DNA of 61,340 bases from Glomus cerebriforme (GCA_003550305.1 QKYT01000143.1:115280-176619); one strand, 5' to 3'; shown: positions 13,207 through 24,799, counted from the first letter of the stretch. Notes: a model not told the origin generated them from the letters alone. Program-made: numbers and translations.

Positions 13207-13573
13207 TTTTTTGTTTTTTTTTTTTTTTTTAAAAAAAACCCAATTAAAAAAAATTGTTAAGATACTAGTATAAAGGAATTCATCCTTTAAATAATTTTTT
13301 TTTTAATTAGATAAACTGATAACAACAAATAGATTATCGACAATTTATGAGTCATTAGTGTTCATCAAAGATCGGTTGTAAGCCTCCTCATAGCCACTTG
13401 AATAAAAAATCCTTAGAAAGAACCAGTATAAAATTTACCAAAAAAGGTCATTTCATTATTTGTGGAATTTAGTTATTACTATAATTAGTATAATCATATA
13501 TCATTCATTGACGGCGAAGTTTTCGTTACTATCATTTTTATTTTTTTTTGATTTAGATTATTTTTTTAAAAAA
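13207..13573. promoter_or_regulatory. Divergent promoter region, DAHP synthase / LSM4
   Basis: This 367-bp spacer separates two genes read outward. It has a T/A run just upstream of the DAHP synthase ATG (13210-13240) and otherwise AT-rich sequence. I could not assign a TATA element or transcription factor site with confidence. Confidence 0.4.
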
Positions 13574-14509
13574 ATGGTATTTTGTTTTCTTTTGTTCTAT
13601 AATTATTACAAATTTAATAGTATATATTTAATATTCATTTAAAATTCTATAAAAAATGATCTGGAAAAACACAACAGTTGCCACTTTCTTTGCTAAACAC
13701 AGCTCAAGGACACCCTATGGTAACATATTAATATTTATAATCGATGATCTACCAAATTAATTAATCTAACTATTATTCTTTTTATATCGATTAGTTGGTG
13801 GAATTAAAAAACGGGGAAACATTTAATGGACATTTAGTAAATTGCGATAATTGGATGAATTTAACTTTACGTGAGGTTATACAGACATCCCCGGTAAGAA
13901 TAATTGAACAAACTCATTCACAATCCAAAACAATGGAATCTAATAGGACATTTCATTATTTACAAATAGGAAGGGGATAGGTTTTGGCGATTACCTGAAT
14001 GTTATATCAGAGGGAATACGGTAATATTTTAACCCTATTTTTATCGAAATATGTATTTTCGTATTGATCTTTCCTTTATTCGATCTTTTTCTAAATTAGA
14101 TTAAATATTTGCGTGTACCGGATGAGGTATATATTATATTTAAATTTATTTGAAATGGTTTCTCAAAAAAAATAATTAATGTTTTTATTCAAAATAGATC
14201 ATGGAAATGGTAAAAGAGGATTCTATACGACAAAGACAAGCCGCAAGTGGTGGAAATCGAGGACGTAAGTAATTAAATGTTATTCTATTATTATTTAATT
14301 TAATTATTTATAATTTATAAATTTTAATTAACAGGTGGTTCTCGTGGTGGAAATACTGGTCGAGGTTCGTTCCTTTTGTTTTCCTTAATTATTTTATTTT
14401 TCTATCAAATTAAATTAAATTATTATTTATAGGAGGAAGCAGAGGTGGAAGCTCTAGTGGACGTGGAGGTGGCGGCGGCAGTGGAAGAGGAAAGTCCAAG
14501 AACCGATAA
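13574..14509 (+). CDS. LSM4: U6 snRNA-associated Sm-like protein LSm4, 8 exons
   Basis: Subunit of the Lsm1-7 (mRNA decay) and Lsm2-8 (U6 snRNP) rings. The protein reads [14 protein letters not shown], then [20 protein letters not shown] (Sm1), then [20 protein letters not shown] (Sm2), and ends in a Gly/Arg/Ser-rich tail of about 45 residues typical of Lsm4. Exons: 13574-13576, 13678-13719, 13795-13893, 13970-14020, 14100-14126, 14198-14264, 14335-14364, 14433-14509, total 131 residues. The start is inferred: no in-frame ATG lies upstream in exon 2, and an ATG directly followed by GTATTT at 13577 is the only fitting source, so exon 1 holds just the start codon. The ATG at 13653 reads a different frame. 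The gene converges on ALG2 with 23 bp between stops. Confidence 0.9.
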
Positions 14510-14532
14510 TAGTTTCAAAAATTCAAACAATT

Positions 14533-16170
14533 TTAAAATACATAAAGGTATCGATAGATATAATATAAACTTATAGCCAATGAAAGCCATAACAAAGGAT
14601 TTAGTAAAGATAAGGAAGAATCTTTCGTTAATCGTAAAAGAATTTCTTCTAGAGTATTAACAAAGGTTTCCAAAGAAAATAATTTTTGAACATGTTTTCT
14701 TCCTTGATCACCCATGTCATCGTGATCATATTCACCGTTAATAAAAGAAGCCATTGCCCTTGAAAATGTCATTGGAGTAGATGAACAAAGGAGTCCTGTA
14801 ATGCGATCTTTTATTGTTTCCTTTGGACCACCATTATTAATTGCTATAACTGGTAACCGAGCATACATTGCCTCTACAGGCACAATTCCAAAATGTTCAT
14901 TTGATGGAGTATATAAAAGACATAATGCTTTTGAAAGCAAATAAGTTCGTTGTGATTCATTAAAAGAGCATATGAAAATAACTTGAACATTTTCCGGTAC
15001 TAATTCTGTTGAACCTGGCATCAATGTAAAAGTCTTTAGCTCTAGTTGTAATGCCTCTTGATTTAACTCTATATGATGATCAACATTTTCTTGGACACGA
15101 TAATCGTATCCACCAGCTATAACTAACCGTAGATTATTAAATTGATTTGCTGATACTAAATTATCATCGCGTAATTTTGCAAAGGAATGAATTGCAAGCA
15201 CAATATTCTTTTTTCTCTCAAATCGATTAATGGATAATACAATTTTTTTCGGCCTAAAAAAATAATGAATTGTTTTAACATTTTTAAAAAAAATTCTACA
15301 AGTTCTAATTACTTACGTTTTTAATATCTCCACAGATTTATCTTTTAAATTTACTTTTTTATCATATGAATCAAAATGTATCCCTGGATAAAGTACTTGT
15401 GGTGTGTGTTTTATATGAGGAAATGATTCACAAAATATATTTGCAGTGTATTTACTATTAACTACCACGCAATTCGCCATACCTAATAAATAAATAAATA
15501 AATAAATAAACAGTATATAGCCTAATTCCAGATAGAGAGACTTACCAGTTGTCAATTCTTCTATGATATCAACAGGATATCTATAAAGTTTTTTTATTAA
15601 TGATTCTCTTTGCGTTAATAATTTATCGGGAAAATGACAATAAAACAAAACCTATTTACCAAAATTTAAAGAATTATTAATGATATATTTTTTTTTGTGC
15701 AAAATAGAATATTACTCTTAATACTTTATAAATACCTTTGCACCAGTCAATCTTAATAATGGCACACTTGCAGATAATTGATCCACAAATATAACATCAT
15801 ATTTTGTTCTATCCCAAACTATCATCGAAAGGGTTAAGTGAATTTGTCTTAATATAGCACAAATAATATATAATGATCCAAAGAAAGTACGTGGTATAAT
15901 GTAATTTCCGCGTATTCGGACTTCAAGTGTACCATTTCTTGTTTCCTCAAAACAATGTGTGGGGTCATGGTGAGAAGTATAAACAACGACTTTATGACCT
16001 TTTGTTTGTAAACCGACAGCTGCGTCAACTACTAACCGCTCTGCACCGCCTATTCATAAATATATATTTTTTAATAAGTGAAATTAAAGAACTCCCATAA
16101 TTCAATGATATTCACCTATACCAAGGTCCGGATGTACAAAAGCTACTTTTAAGATTTGTGGTAAAGACAT
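14533..16170 (-). CDS. ALG2: Alpha-1,3/1,6-mannosyltransferase Alg2, 5 exons
   Basis: Adds two mannoses to the dolichol-linked oligosaccharide on the cytosolic face of the ER, for N-glycosylation. Exons by descending position: 16170-16116, 16049-15736, 15651-15546, 15482-15317, 15253-14533, total 453 residues (yeast about 500). The start MSLPQILKVAFVHPDLGIGG carries the GT4 N-terminal GGAER motif across the first splice. Other landmarks are LFYCHFPDKLL, SINRFERKKN, and the donor-site E-x7-E motif in EHFGIVPVEAM followed by NNGGPKET. The last 25 or so residues are hydrophobic (LLWLSLAISLYYIYRYL), fitting a C-terminal membrane anchor. Divergent from elongin B with about 140 bp between start codons. 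Confidence 0.95.
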
Positions 16171-16308
16171 TAAACAAACAATTTAAAAAGTAACGAGTTT
16201 TTTAGTTTTTAATTAAGGTGACACCAACACTAAAATGGTAATATATATCTGATAATTTATATTTTTTATTCTTCAAATTTTCATTTTTTTCAAAAAATTT
16301 CTTACATA

Positions 16309-16968
16309 ATGGAGGTATTTATTTCTTAAAGTATTCTTTACTCTCTTTCTCTCTTTCTTTCTCTTTTTTTCCTTCTCTTTTTTCTTTGTCTTTCTAACAT
16401 ATAACCTTCAATAGCATCCTTCAAATCAACAAGTTTACTTTCGCGTCAAACGTCATAAATCTACAATATTTTTACCAGCCAAAACAACCGATAAAATATT
16501 AACGTTAAAGAAAAATATTATAAAAATATTGGGTGATTCCGAAAAAATAGATCCCAAAAAATTAAAATTACTGATATCTGCAGATGATTCTGAACCACCG
16601 ATTTCTTATTCTACTTTGGATAGAGATGAAGATACTGTTGGTCAATCAGGATTAAAAGATGAACAGATTTTATTTTTATGCTTGTGGGACGATAATTTAG
16701 GTATTCTTTAGAAACCTCTTTGTTCTCTTTTTAACTTTTTTAATTATATAAATAAGATACTTGTTCGACTGAAATCTTATTTTAATAAGTTAAAATTTAA
16801 ATGATTAATATAAAAGGCCAATGGGAAAATGTTTCTGTGGAATATCCAGAACCATATGACGAGGCTGTTGAGGATGAAGATGAACCTATGGATGATGATG
16901 ATGAGATGAATGAGAAGAATGATTTGGATGCTATTTTAGAAGATGGAAAAGGAAAAGCTAAAGCTTAA
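16309..16968 (+). CDS. Elongin B-like ubiquitin-fold protein, 3 exons
   Basis: Elongin B pairs with elongin C as an adaptor in transcription elongation and cullin E3 ligase complexes. Exon 2 (16415-16700) has no ATG but reads VYFRVKRHKSTIFLPAKTTD, close to the elongin B start around its conserved RRHKTTIF, then a short Lys-rich helix and DTVGQSGLKDEQILFLCLW, matching the end of its ubiquitin fold. Exon 3 is 16817-16968 and ends in an acidic tail. Exon 1 is inferred as the six bases ATGGAG at 16309-16314, followed by a GTATTT donor; a CTAAC branch site and TAG acceptor precede 16415. With it the frame is open for 147 residues. The first intron is strongly pyrimidine-rich. Assignment rests on local similarity recalled from the family; a generic ubiquitin-like protein is the alternative. 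Confidence 0.75.
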
Positions 16969-17376
16969 AGAAGCACCGCATAGTAAAAATTATTTTTTGA
17001 AATGTTTAAATTCTGACAGAATCTTTCGTATTTCTCCATTTTATGCACGTGCGTTTAAAAGAAATAGTTGTTTTCTAAAAGATTAAACGATTCCTAAGAT
17101 TATTTCATTCACAAAATAATTAATTAAAAATCTTAACGCGTAAATTAAAAAAGAAATGTGTTACATAGCAGATAGTATAAATTTATTATCTGTTATTACG
17201 CGTCGGCGGCGTCGCCAATTTGATATTTTATATAACTAATAATTTGTATTACACAGCAACAGAATTGTAATTGTTAGAATTGTTAACCAATAAGAAAGAA
17301 ATAAATTTTTTTTGATGATTTTTAGAAAATCTATTTCTCTGTCTATAATAAAATTTTTCGAGTTTCTATTATTTAA
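16969..17376. other. Spacer between elongin B and SSZ1
   Basis: Two ACGCGT hexamers (about 17136 and 17197) and one GC-rich patch near 17196-17215 stand out in otherwise AT-rich sequence. The second hexamer is about 175 bp before the SSZ1 ATG. In yeasts ACGCGT is the MCB element; a role here is only a guess. Confidence 0.35.
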
Positions 17377-19355
17377 ATGCCCTCAGCAACGGACTCTAAA
17401 CCAGTTATTATCGGTCTAAGGATAGGCCAAAGTTATTCTAGTATTGCAATCATAAATAAGGTACGTAATAACTTATTATATAAAGGTAAATGTAATATAT
17501 ATAGTTGGTTAAATAAAAAAATTTGGAATTTTTTTTTAAGGATGGAAGAGCAGGTTGCATTGCTAATGAAGATGGAGAACGTCAAATACCTACAATGGTA
17601 GCATTTTCTGGTGAAGAAGAGGCGAGTAATTTAATCTAATTCAAATAATAATTCGTTATAAATTTATTAAAAGCTATTTGTCTTTATTTTTTTTCAATTA
17701 GCTTACTGGAACTCAAGCTAGGGTACAATTACTAAGTAATGCAAAAAATACTATTACACAGTTTCGTAATTTTATTGGAAAAAGGTGTTTATTTCATACC
17801 TATAAATTGTTTTTCTAAACTTTTTTTTTGCAAATTCATTTATTACATTTTTTTATATAGTTATGAAGAATGTAAATCAATAGCAAATATAGGTACAGCA
17901 CAATTAGTTGACAAAGATGGACAAGCAGCATATAAAGTTGAATTTAAAGAAGAAGAAACTATAGTAACAGTACAAGAAGTATGTACAAAATACATAACAA
18001 GTTTAAAAGAAAGCGCGGAAAATTTTTTAGGTCAACCAGTTACCGGAACTGTACTAGCAGTACCAACTTATTTTACTGAACAACAAAAAAATTCATTAAA
18101 AATCGCAACAGAAAAAGCTGGATTGAAAGTATTACAATTAATCAATGAACCAAGCGCAGCAGCATTAGCATATGAATTAGGATATATTAGTGGACAAAAA
18201 TTAATGACAGCTAATGAATATGACGATAGGGTTGATGTCATTGTGGACTTGGGATCAGATAGTTTAGATGTTTCAGTCATGTCAGTTAGATCAGGGATGT
18301 ACACTATTTTAGGAACAACTCATGATCCTGACCTTGGTGGTGCTGCTTTTGATGAATTATTAGCGAAACATTTCGCTAATGAATTTAAAAGAAAAACTAA
18401 AATTGATATTACAGATAATAAAAGAGCTTTAGTTAAATTGAGAAATGCTGTAGAAATAACAAAAAAAACTTTATCTTCTAATTCGACTGCTCCTTGTTCT
18501 GTTGAATCTTTGGCTGAAGGTATCGATTTTCATGGAAACATAAATAGAACAAGATTTGAAATCATGGCAAATAAGTTATTTTCTAAAAATTTGGAAATTA
18601 TTTCTGAAGCTTTAAAGAAAAACGATCTAGAACCTCAATCGATTGATGAGGTAGTATTTTATTTTATTTGAAATCGGAGGAGAAATTCTTTAACCCACTT
18701 TTCTTTCATTATTCTATAGGTGATCCTTGTCGGAGGAGCTTCACGTATCCCAAAACTACAATCAAAAATACGTGAAATGTTTGTAAATCCTTCTACGTTA
18801 ATTCGCCAAGATTTTGAACCTGAAGAAGTTGTAGCATATGGATGCGCATTTCAGGGTTCATTACTTTCAAATTTTGCCGATAAAATAATTAATGATAGTA
18901 TTAACACTTCAATAACTTCTACTCCACACTTGTTAAAATCAATTGGAATTGTAAATGATAAACAGGAATTTATAACATTAATACCAGAAAATACTCCTTT
19001 ACCCGTTCGTCGTAAATTCACTTTTACAAATTATTTAGAAAATCAAAAAGAAATTTATATTACTGTTTGGGAAGGTATACATCAACACCAGGAAGAAGAA
19101 AAGAAAGTTGAAGAGGGAAAGAACGATGAAAAAGATGAGGGAGGAGAAGACATTAAGTTACCACAACGTCCTATAAATATACCGGACAAATTATTGGCTG
19201 AAATGGTTTTAAAAGATTTACCAGAGAAATTAATTAATGAATTAAAAATTGATATTATTATTGAGGTGGATATTCACAGTAAGTGTATTATTACAGCAAA
19301 AGAAATTTCTTCTGATAAAAAATTAGAAATTGAAATTGATGGTAAAACAAAATAA
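17377..19355 (+). CDS. SSZ1: Ssz1-like Hsp70 of the ribosome-associated complex, 5 exons
   Basis: Ssz1 is an atypical Hsp70 that pairs with zuotin at the ribosome exit tunnel and does not itself fold clients. Exons: 17377-17460, 17541-17621, 17702-17784, 17861-18650, 18720-19355, total 557 residues (yeast Ssz1 538). The start reads PVIIGLRIGQSYSSIAI, replacing the usual Hsp70 GIDLGTT; the second phosphate loop is VDLGSDSLDVSV rather than DLGGGT. The rest of the ATPase domain is recognisable (LAVPTYFTEQQ, INEPSAAALAYELG, DLGGAAFDELLAKHF, ILVGGASRIPKLQ). The C-terminal part is short and acidic, unlike canonical Hsp70. Intron 2 (17622-17701) must use a GC donor, since the frame only continues from GAG to CTT. 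Converges on the pseudouridine synthase with about 80 bp between them. Confidence 0.9.
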
Positions 19356-19433
19356 AAAGTAAAAACAAAATTTACATATAATCCAGAGAATTAAATAAGT
19401 ACAAAAGCAGCTAAATGAAATGATTTTCATTAT

Positions 19434-20552
19434 TTATTTTTTTTCTGGAACTTCACAAACATAACCTAAATCTTTAGTAACTAATTCAGAAAAAGGATTT
19501 TCACTATTAACATCTAAAACTTTTTCTTTTAATGGTATAACTAATTTTTGAGCATGTAACATCATACGCCAAGTATCAGTATAATCCATAATTTGTCTTT
19601 CATAATGCCAATCACCTACAATAGGATGATTTAAGAATTGACAATGTAATCTTAATTGATGTCTTCTGCCTGTTATAGGATGAAGTCTGATTAATGATAC
19701 TTGTATATAGTTTGGCGGTGAATGTAAATTTGAAGGCGAAGGTGGCGGTGTTGTCGATGGGGATGAAGGTAAAGAAGAAAAGTGTCTAACGTGAAAATAT
19801 CCTCGACGGAGGACTTTTATTTCTGTTTTTGAGGACTTTTAATAATGTTAACAAAGTATAATATGGTAAATACTCTGAATTGACAAATGTTTTTGATATG
19901 ATACCTTTCCTGGATTATCCTCTGTACCTATACACATTCGATATCTATTATTTGGTATTTCTGCAATAGGTTGTTCAACCACATACTCGTCATTTTCCAT
20001 CCAACCTCTGACAATAGCTAAATAATGCTTAACAACTTTCCGTTTAGCAAAAGCAACACTCGCTATACCAGCAGATTTTTTTGTTAATGCTAAACAGTAA
20101 CAGCCTGATGTTGCATGATCAAGTTGATGTACATTTCTTAATGGTCTTGGTAAATTTGGAATTTGATTATAAAGAAGAGATAATACTGCATAAATAAAAA
20201 TAACAAAAATAAAATTATATTTAGAAAAATTTCAAAACCGTTAAATTTGAAATTTTTGATTACCTGTATGTCCTTTTGACGTATCACCATCAATCCTAAC
20301 ATCATAGCTTTATCATAAGAGGTATAGGATTTAATATAATTAAAATTAAAACCAAAAATCAATTAGTTTTTTCATTACATACGGTTTATTTATAACCAAA
20401 AATTCTTCATTGTGAAATAAAATTTTGATTTTTGGCAATTCATAATATTTAGCATTGTTCTTATTAACATTATTAAATCTCTGAGTTTGTTCGGCTTTAT
20501 TCATTTCAAAAAATTCCATTTTGGAAAAACTTTTTTTCAAATTTTTAAGCAA
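19434..20552 (-). CDS. RluA-family pseudouridine synthase (RPUSD1-like), 4 exons
   Basis: Converts uridine to pseudouridine in an RNA target that cannot be told from sequence. Exons by descending position: 20552-20383, 20307-20264, 20185-19905, 19835-19434, total 298 residues. The catalytic Asp lies in HQLDHATSGCYCLAL, the family motif usually written HRLDxxTSG. Other matches are ILFHNEEFLVINKPYDVRID at the front, KRKVVKHYLAIVRG in the middle, and LIRLHPITGRRHQLRLHC and HPIVGDWHYE near the end. No S4 domain is visible. A Ser/Pro-rich insertion lies between HVRHFSS and YIQVSL. The overall order resembles animal RPUSD1. The start is one of three in-frame ATGs (20552, 20519, 20504); the longest is given. 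Divergent from TRAPPC5 by about 105 bp. Confidence 0.85.
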
Positions 20553-20657
20553 ATTTTTGAGTCACGTTTTTGTAAACAAATAAGGTTATTTCTTAGTAAA
20601 TCATAATACAGCAAAATTTACTCGGTTTTTAAAAAACCGATTGGAGTAAATTCTTTA

Positions 20658-21562
20658 ATGTCTCAAACATCTCGAATATCGTCAGTGCTGTCTTCAAATG
20701 ACACACGCTTAATTAAGCGTGTTTCAATTGTAGAGAGGAATTTGAATAAAACAAGAGGAGCAGAGGTAAAAGAACTGGCTTATATTGGTTTCAACCTTTA
20801 ACTGTTCTTATTTATTGCAATAATGTTATTTATAGGTTGGACTTGGAGCTTTTGCATTTCTTTTTTCAGAAATGTTACAATATGCTCAAAGGAGAGTACA
20901 TGGAATTCAGGATCTTGAACGCAAGTGAGCTGAGCTTTAAAGAAAATTTGTCTGTTACAAAATTAATCACATATTCACACTAATTATCTGATTTATTAAT
21001 GAAAGATTGAATGATTTTGGATATCGGGTAGGAACTCGTCTTTTAGAATTGATTGTTTGGAGGGATAAAAATAGTAAAAGGGAGACGCGTGTTTTAGGTA
21101 TATTATATTTTATTCATACCACGGTTTGGAAAACACTCTTTGGTAAACAAGCAGATACTTTAGAAAAGAGCACAGAAAATGAAAACGAATGTATCCTTTA
21201 ATATTACAAACTTGTCATTTTCTTAATATATATATATCTCTCTTAATTAAGAAAACAGATATGATTTCGGATAATGATCCTTTGATAAGTAAGTATATTT
21301 CAGTACCGAAAGAATTATCTGAATTAAATTGTAATTCGTTTTTAGCAGGCATTGTTGAAGCAATATTGGATGGGGCTCAATTCGTAAGTTAATTTCTTTG
21401 ATTAATTTTATATGAAAAAGATACTTACTAAATGCTTTTATTATTATTTAGCCTTCTCGAGTTACTGCACATTCGTTGCCAATTGATGGTTTCCCTTTAC
21501 GCACAACTATATTTATTCAATTAGATAAAGAGATTTTACAAAGAGAGGAACAGCTCAAATGA
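20658..21562 (+). CDS. TRS31: TRAPP complex subunit 5 (Trs31), 5 exons
   Basis: Core Bet3-family subunit of the TRAPP tethering complexes that act as Rab1/Ypt1 exchange factors in ER-Golgi traffic. Exons: 20658-20765, 20836-20924, 21006-21190, 21259-21383, 21452-21562, total 205 residues, near the family's usual 190-280. Signatures include [74 protein letters not shown] and [13 protein letters not shown]. Introns are 70-81 nt. The N-terminal 30 or so residues are Ser/Arg-rich and not conserved in the family. Confidence 0.95.
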
Positions 21563-21707
21563 AACAAAAAAATCTATTTAATATTTATCTTATAAGAAAC
21601 AAAGAAATTAATTTCCGGTTTATTCTCAAATAACATAAATAACATAAATGGTTAATTTTAAAATTTACGCTTTATAAATTTAATTTTCGTTATAAGGGTT
21701 CGTTAAA

Positions 21708-22124
21708 TTATTTTTTCTTCTTTGTTCCAAGAGATGCACGTTTTCCTTGACCTATAATATAAATCGTAATTAATAAAGTTCAAGATATATAACGAAATTT
21801 TGGTTGCTTTAATGAAATTAACATACCTTTTTTTGGCGCACCTTTACCACGTTTCTTTCTTTTAGCAATTTCTTCTAGCCGTAATTTCTCTTCTTGGTTA
21901 ATTAATTTCATATCTGGAAATGTATCAGTAATTTTACGTAGAGTTATAATTCTCTTTGGATACCACTCTGTTACAGTAGATCCAATAAGCCTTTTGCGAA
22001 GTATTTTATTTCCTGTTCTTTCTCCTGTTGGATTATATATATTATTAAAGATTTTAGCTGATAATTGTGCTAATTGTGCTAAGCGCATTTTACTTGGTGT
22101 CGATATTGAGGCCATTGTTTTCAT
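21708..22124 (-). CDS. Mitochondrial small ribosomal subunit protein mS33, 2 exons
   Basis: Small basic protein of the mitoribosome small subunit (MRPS33; Rsm27 in yeast). Exons 22124-21827 and 21751-21708 give 113 residues. Visible landmarks are MRLAQLAQLSAKIFNNIYNP, a central TVTEWYPKRIITLRKI where relatives have the conserved WYP motif, and a Lys-rich tail with KGAPKKG and GKRASLG. An ATG at 22112 is an alternative start. It is divergent from RAD51B, the two starts being 172 bp apart. Confidence 0.85.
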
Positions 22125-22259
22125 ATAAAAAGATTAAACAGATGAAATTATATTTATATGTATGCAGTCACACAAGTTGCACAGCAACAGCATCTAGAAT
22201 AGATTTCTTGGGCGCAGCACCTGCATATACATAATACGCGACGGCAACGCGAAAAATTA

Positions 22260-22268
22260 TCACATGAT
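22260..22268. promoter_or_regulatory. TCACATGAT motif in the mS33/RAD51B spacer
   Basis: An E-box-like word 28 bp before the RAD51B ATG and about 136 bp before the mS33 start. Related TCACRTGAT words recur upstream of eS27, HGD and the metallophosphoesterase in this window. bHLH factors bind such cores; a function here is inferred only. Confidence 0.35.
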
Positions 22269-22296
22269 TTCGCTTTGACTTCAAAAAAGTTAAATC

Positions 22297-23933
22297 ATGT
22301 CTTCAACCCGAAAATTGACGCGGCTCAATCCTAAGTTAGACAAGAAAACGATCTATAAACTTAATTGTTTTCCGCGTACACCAGTTAGTACAACAAGAGA
22401 CTTGTTTAGTCGTACTGAACTTGAGTTGGTAGAACGTTGTAATTTCAAAGTTGAAACTGTAAAGAATATTCAAAAACGAGCTGCCAGATGGATTGTGCCA
22501 GAATTTGTATCTGAATGTATCAAATTTTAAATTCTAAATAATTATTTAATGATTCAATGAACTTATTTTTAATATTTCGAATGTTAATAGGTGCTGGATA
22601 TGATAACGGAAAATAATTCACCATTTTTTGCAACTTCATTAAAAGGGTTAGATGAAGCTTTAGGTGGTGGAATACCGTTTTCTTCCATAACTGAACTTGT
22701 TGGTCCAACTAGATCTGGTAAGACACAATTTTGTCTAGTACTTTCAATATTGACGACGTTACCAGAAACTATGGGTGGACTTGGAGGAGGAGTGTGTTAT
22801 ATTGATACTGAGCGAAGCTTTAACGCGGATAGGTAAAAGCAAGAAATGTGTAACATGATGTATTTTTTTTTTTTGGTTTAATATGTTTAATGTGAAAATT
22901 TATAATTAGACTAATAGTGATAGCTGAGAATCGATTTCCTCAGTACTTTGTTAAAGATGAACAAGGTCAAGCCAATCTTGATAAAATGACATCATCCATC
23001 CATAAAATGGATATCACATCTTCAAAAGAATTGATAAAAAGGTAAAAAAAAGAAAAAAAAAAAAAATGAAATTATCAAACCGAATTTAAAAATTTAAAAA
23101 CTAAATTTGTCTTTTTTTTTTTCTTTTAGATTGGATGAACTTCAAGAATTCATAATTGAAAATGACATTAAATTATTAATAGTAGATTCAATTGGATCAC
23201 TTGTTAGAAAAGAATATCAGAATCCCGTAAAGAAATGTGGTTGGGGAGGACCTTTAGTGGAAAGAAATGATGTGCTACTTCAACAGGCTTCAAAACTGAA
23301 GAATTTATTAATTTTTAAAACCATTTTCTGTTTTGATTATTCTTTCGCGTAAATTGTGATTAAGACGTAATTTTTTTCATTCATAGATACCTAGCTGAAT
23401 CGTTTCATATACCTGTGGTGGTAACAAATCAAGTAATTACCAGGAATCAAAGTGAAACAGTATTACCAAGAGAATGTTCTCGTCCAATAAAAAAGTCACG
23501 CGAAGAAGGTACTTAAAATTTTTTTTTTTTTCAAATAAATAAATAAAATTGCCAATTTTAAAATTTTGAATTAGGTCCAGAGATTACAGCAGCATTAGGA
23601 AATACATGGGCACATTCTGTTACTACACGCATAATGATGAATAAATTTCACATTAGAAATTTATCAAATTTGAAATTTACGACATTAAATGATTTATTTC
23701 CACCAAATTTACAAGAACTAACAATTATAAAATCACCTATTGCTGCAAATATTACAATTTATTATACAATTGAAAATGAAGGAATTGTGGAATTTATTTC
23801 TTCAGAAAATACAGAAGAGGATAAACAACAAGAGGAAGAAATTGATACTGAAGCAACTCAGAATCAACCATTGAATAAAAAGAAAAGAAAGTCGGATGTT
23901 GCTGAATGGTTTATATCAGCATTGTGGGCGTAA
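22297..23933 (+). CDS. RAD51B: RAD51B-like RecA-family recombination protein, 6 exons
   Basis: RAD51 paralog of the BCDX2 complex that assists RAD51 filament formation in homologous recombination. Exons: 22297-22506, 22591-22832, 22910-23041, 23130-23300, 23387-23508, 23575-23933, total 411 residues (human 384). Walker A is GPTRSGKT at about residues 108-115, Walker B is LLIVDSIGS. Paralog-specific matches are LSILTTLPETMGGLGGGVCY, IDTERSFNADRLIVIAENRF and GNTWAHSVTTRIM. The C-terminus carries an acidic then Lys-rich stretch (EEDKQQEEEID, NKKKRKS) absent from the human protein, possibly a nuclear signal. The exon 4/5 junction is odd: protein similarity requires splicing after 23300, where the intron starts with GA, not GT. 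A GT 52 nt downstream gives an alternative product with about 17 extra residues and a 38-nt intron. Confidence 0.87.
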
Positions 23934-24143
23934 GATATGTGGTCATTTGCGGTTATTAAAAGATAATTAATCCTAATATAATAAATTGAATCTATAAAGA
24001 AACTATATTATCACACAGTAACGAAAAAAAAAAATATAATTTAATTTTATCGATTAATAAAAAATTAATTATAAAAAGCATAATGTAAAGATTGATTTGA
24101 AAAACCATACAAAAAGACAATAGATGTTGTAAGTAAAGTTAAT

Positions 24144-24686
24144 TTATTCTCTTCCTAACTTTTTTAATCTATCGGTAGCAATATTCATCATATCTAGCAA
24201 ACCTCTTTCTAATTCATCATCTTTATTTCCATTCGTTAATTTATCTTGTAAAATAGGAATAATTTCTTTTCTTGACCTTCCATTAACAAAAATGACAAAT
24301 CGAAACCCAAATTTTTCTTCATATTTATTATTTAATTCCTGTAATATTGTGTTAACAATTTCATCCTCGTCAACAGTATTTGAAATATTTTTTGTTGAAG
24401 AGTCGAGATAACCTTGTTCCTTTAAAGATAAAGAAGAAAGATTTTTTTTATTTTCACCTAAACGAGGATGAGCATTAATTATTTCAAGTTTTTGTGAAAG
24501 TGGTAATTCAGTACTTTGAATAAAATTTGTTGCTAAAGAAATTAATGAAGTATAAGATGTGAATGGACGAGAAGAATATAATGCATTTGCTAATGGTAAA
24601 GCTGGTTCGAATAATGTATTGATTGTATTAATAAATTCTTTATATGAAAGTTCATTCAACTCTGAAATTGGTATTAAATTTGACAT
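24144..24686 (-). CDS. OHCU decarboxylase (urate degradation)
   Basis: 2-oxo-4-hydroxy-4-carboxy-5-ureidoimidazoline decarboxylase makes S-allantoin in the last step of urate oxidation, usually peroxisomal or cytosolic. The intronless frame gives 180 residues from MSNLIPISELNELSYKEFIN; an upstream in-frame ATG at 24743 would add 19 residues rich in Phe that look like translated poly-T, so the shorter start is chosen. The family motif with the catalytic His is INAHPRLGENK, followed by SLSLKEQGYL and GFRFVIFVNGRSRKEI. The C-terminus ends KKLGRE, without an obvious SKL-type peroxisome signal. Divergent from DBP7 by about 113 bp. Confidence 0.92.
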   Translation of the reverse strand: MSNLIPISELNELSYKEFINTINTLFEPALPLANALYSSRPFTSYTSLISLATNFIQSTELPLSQKLEIINAHPRLGENKKNLSSLSLKEQGYLDSSTKNISNTVDEDEIVNTILQELNNKYEEKFGFRFVIFVNGRSRKEIIPILQDKLTNGNKDDELERGLLDMMNIATDRLKKLGRE

Positions 24687-24799
24687 TTCGTTGACCAAAA
24701 AAAAAAAAAAACCTGCAAAATCTATAAATAGTTCGTACATCACAGTTACATCACTCGTACAAGATATATAAAAAAATTTTTTTTTTAAAAAAAAAAATT

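Noticed and set aside
13653..13723. ATG at 13653 as LSM4 start
   Set aside because: It reads a different frame from [10 protein letters not shown] and leads to no Sm fold.
17130..17205. MCB (ACGCGT) control of SSZ1
   Set aside because: The hexamer also appears in introns and other spacers here (near 27580, 29193, 55211), so two copies are weak evidence; noted only as a spacer property.
18068..18304. 78-residue frame on the minus strand inside SSZ1
   Set aside because: Shadow of the Hsp70 ATPase coding sequence.
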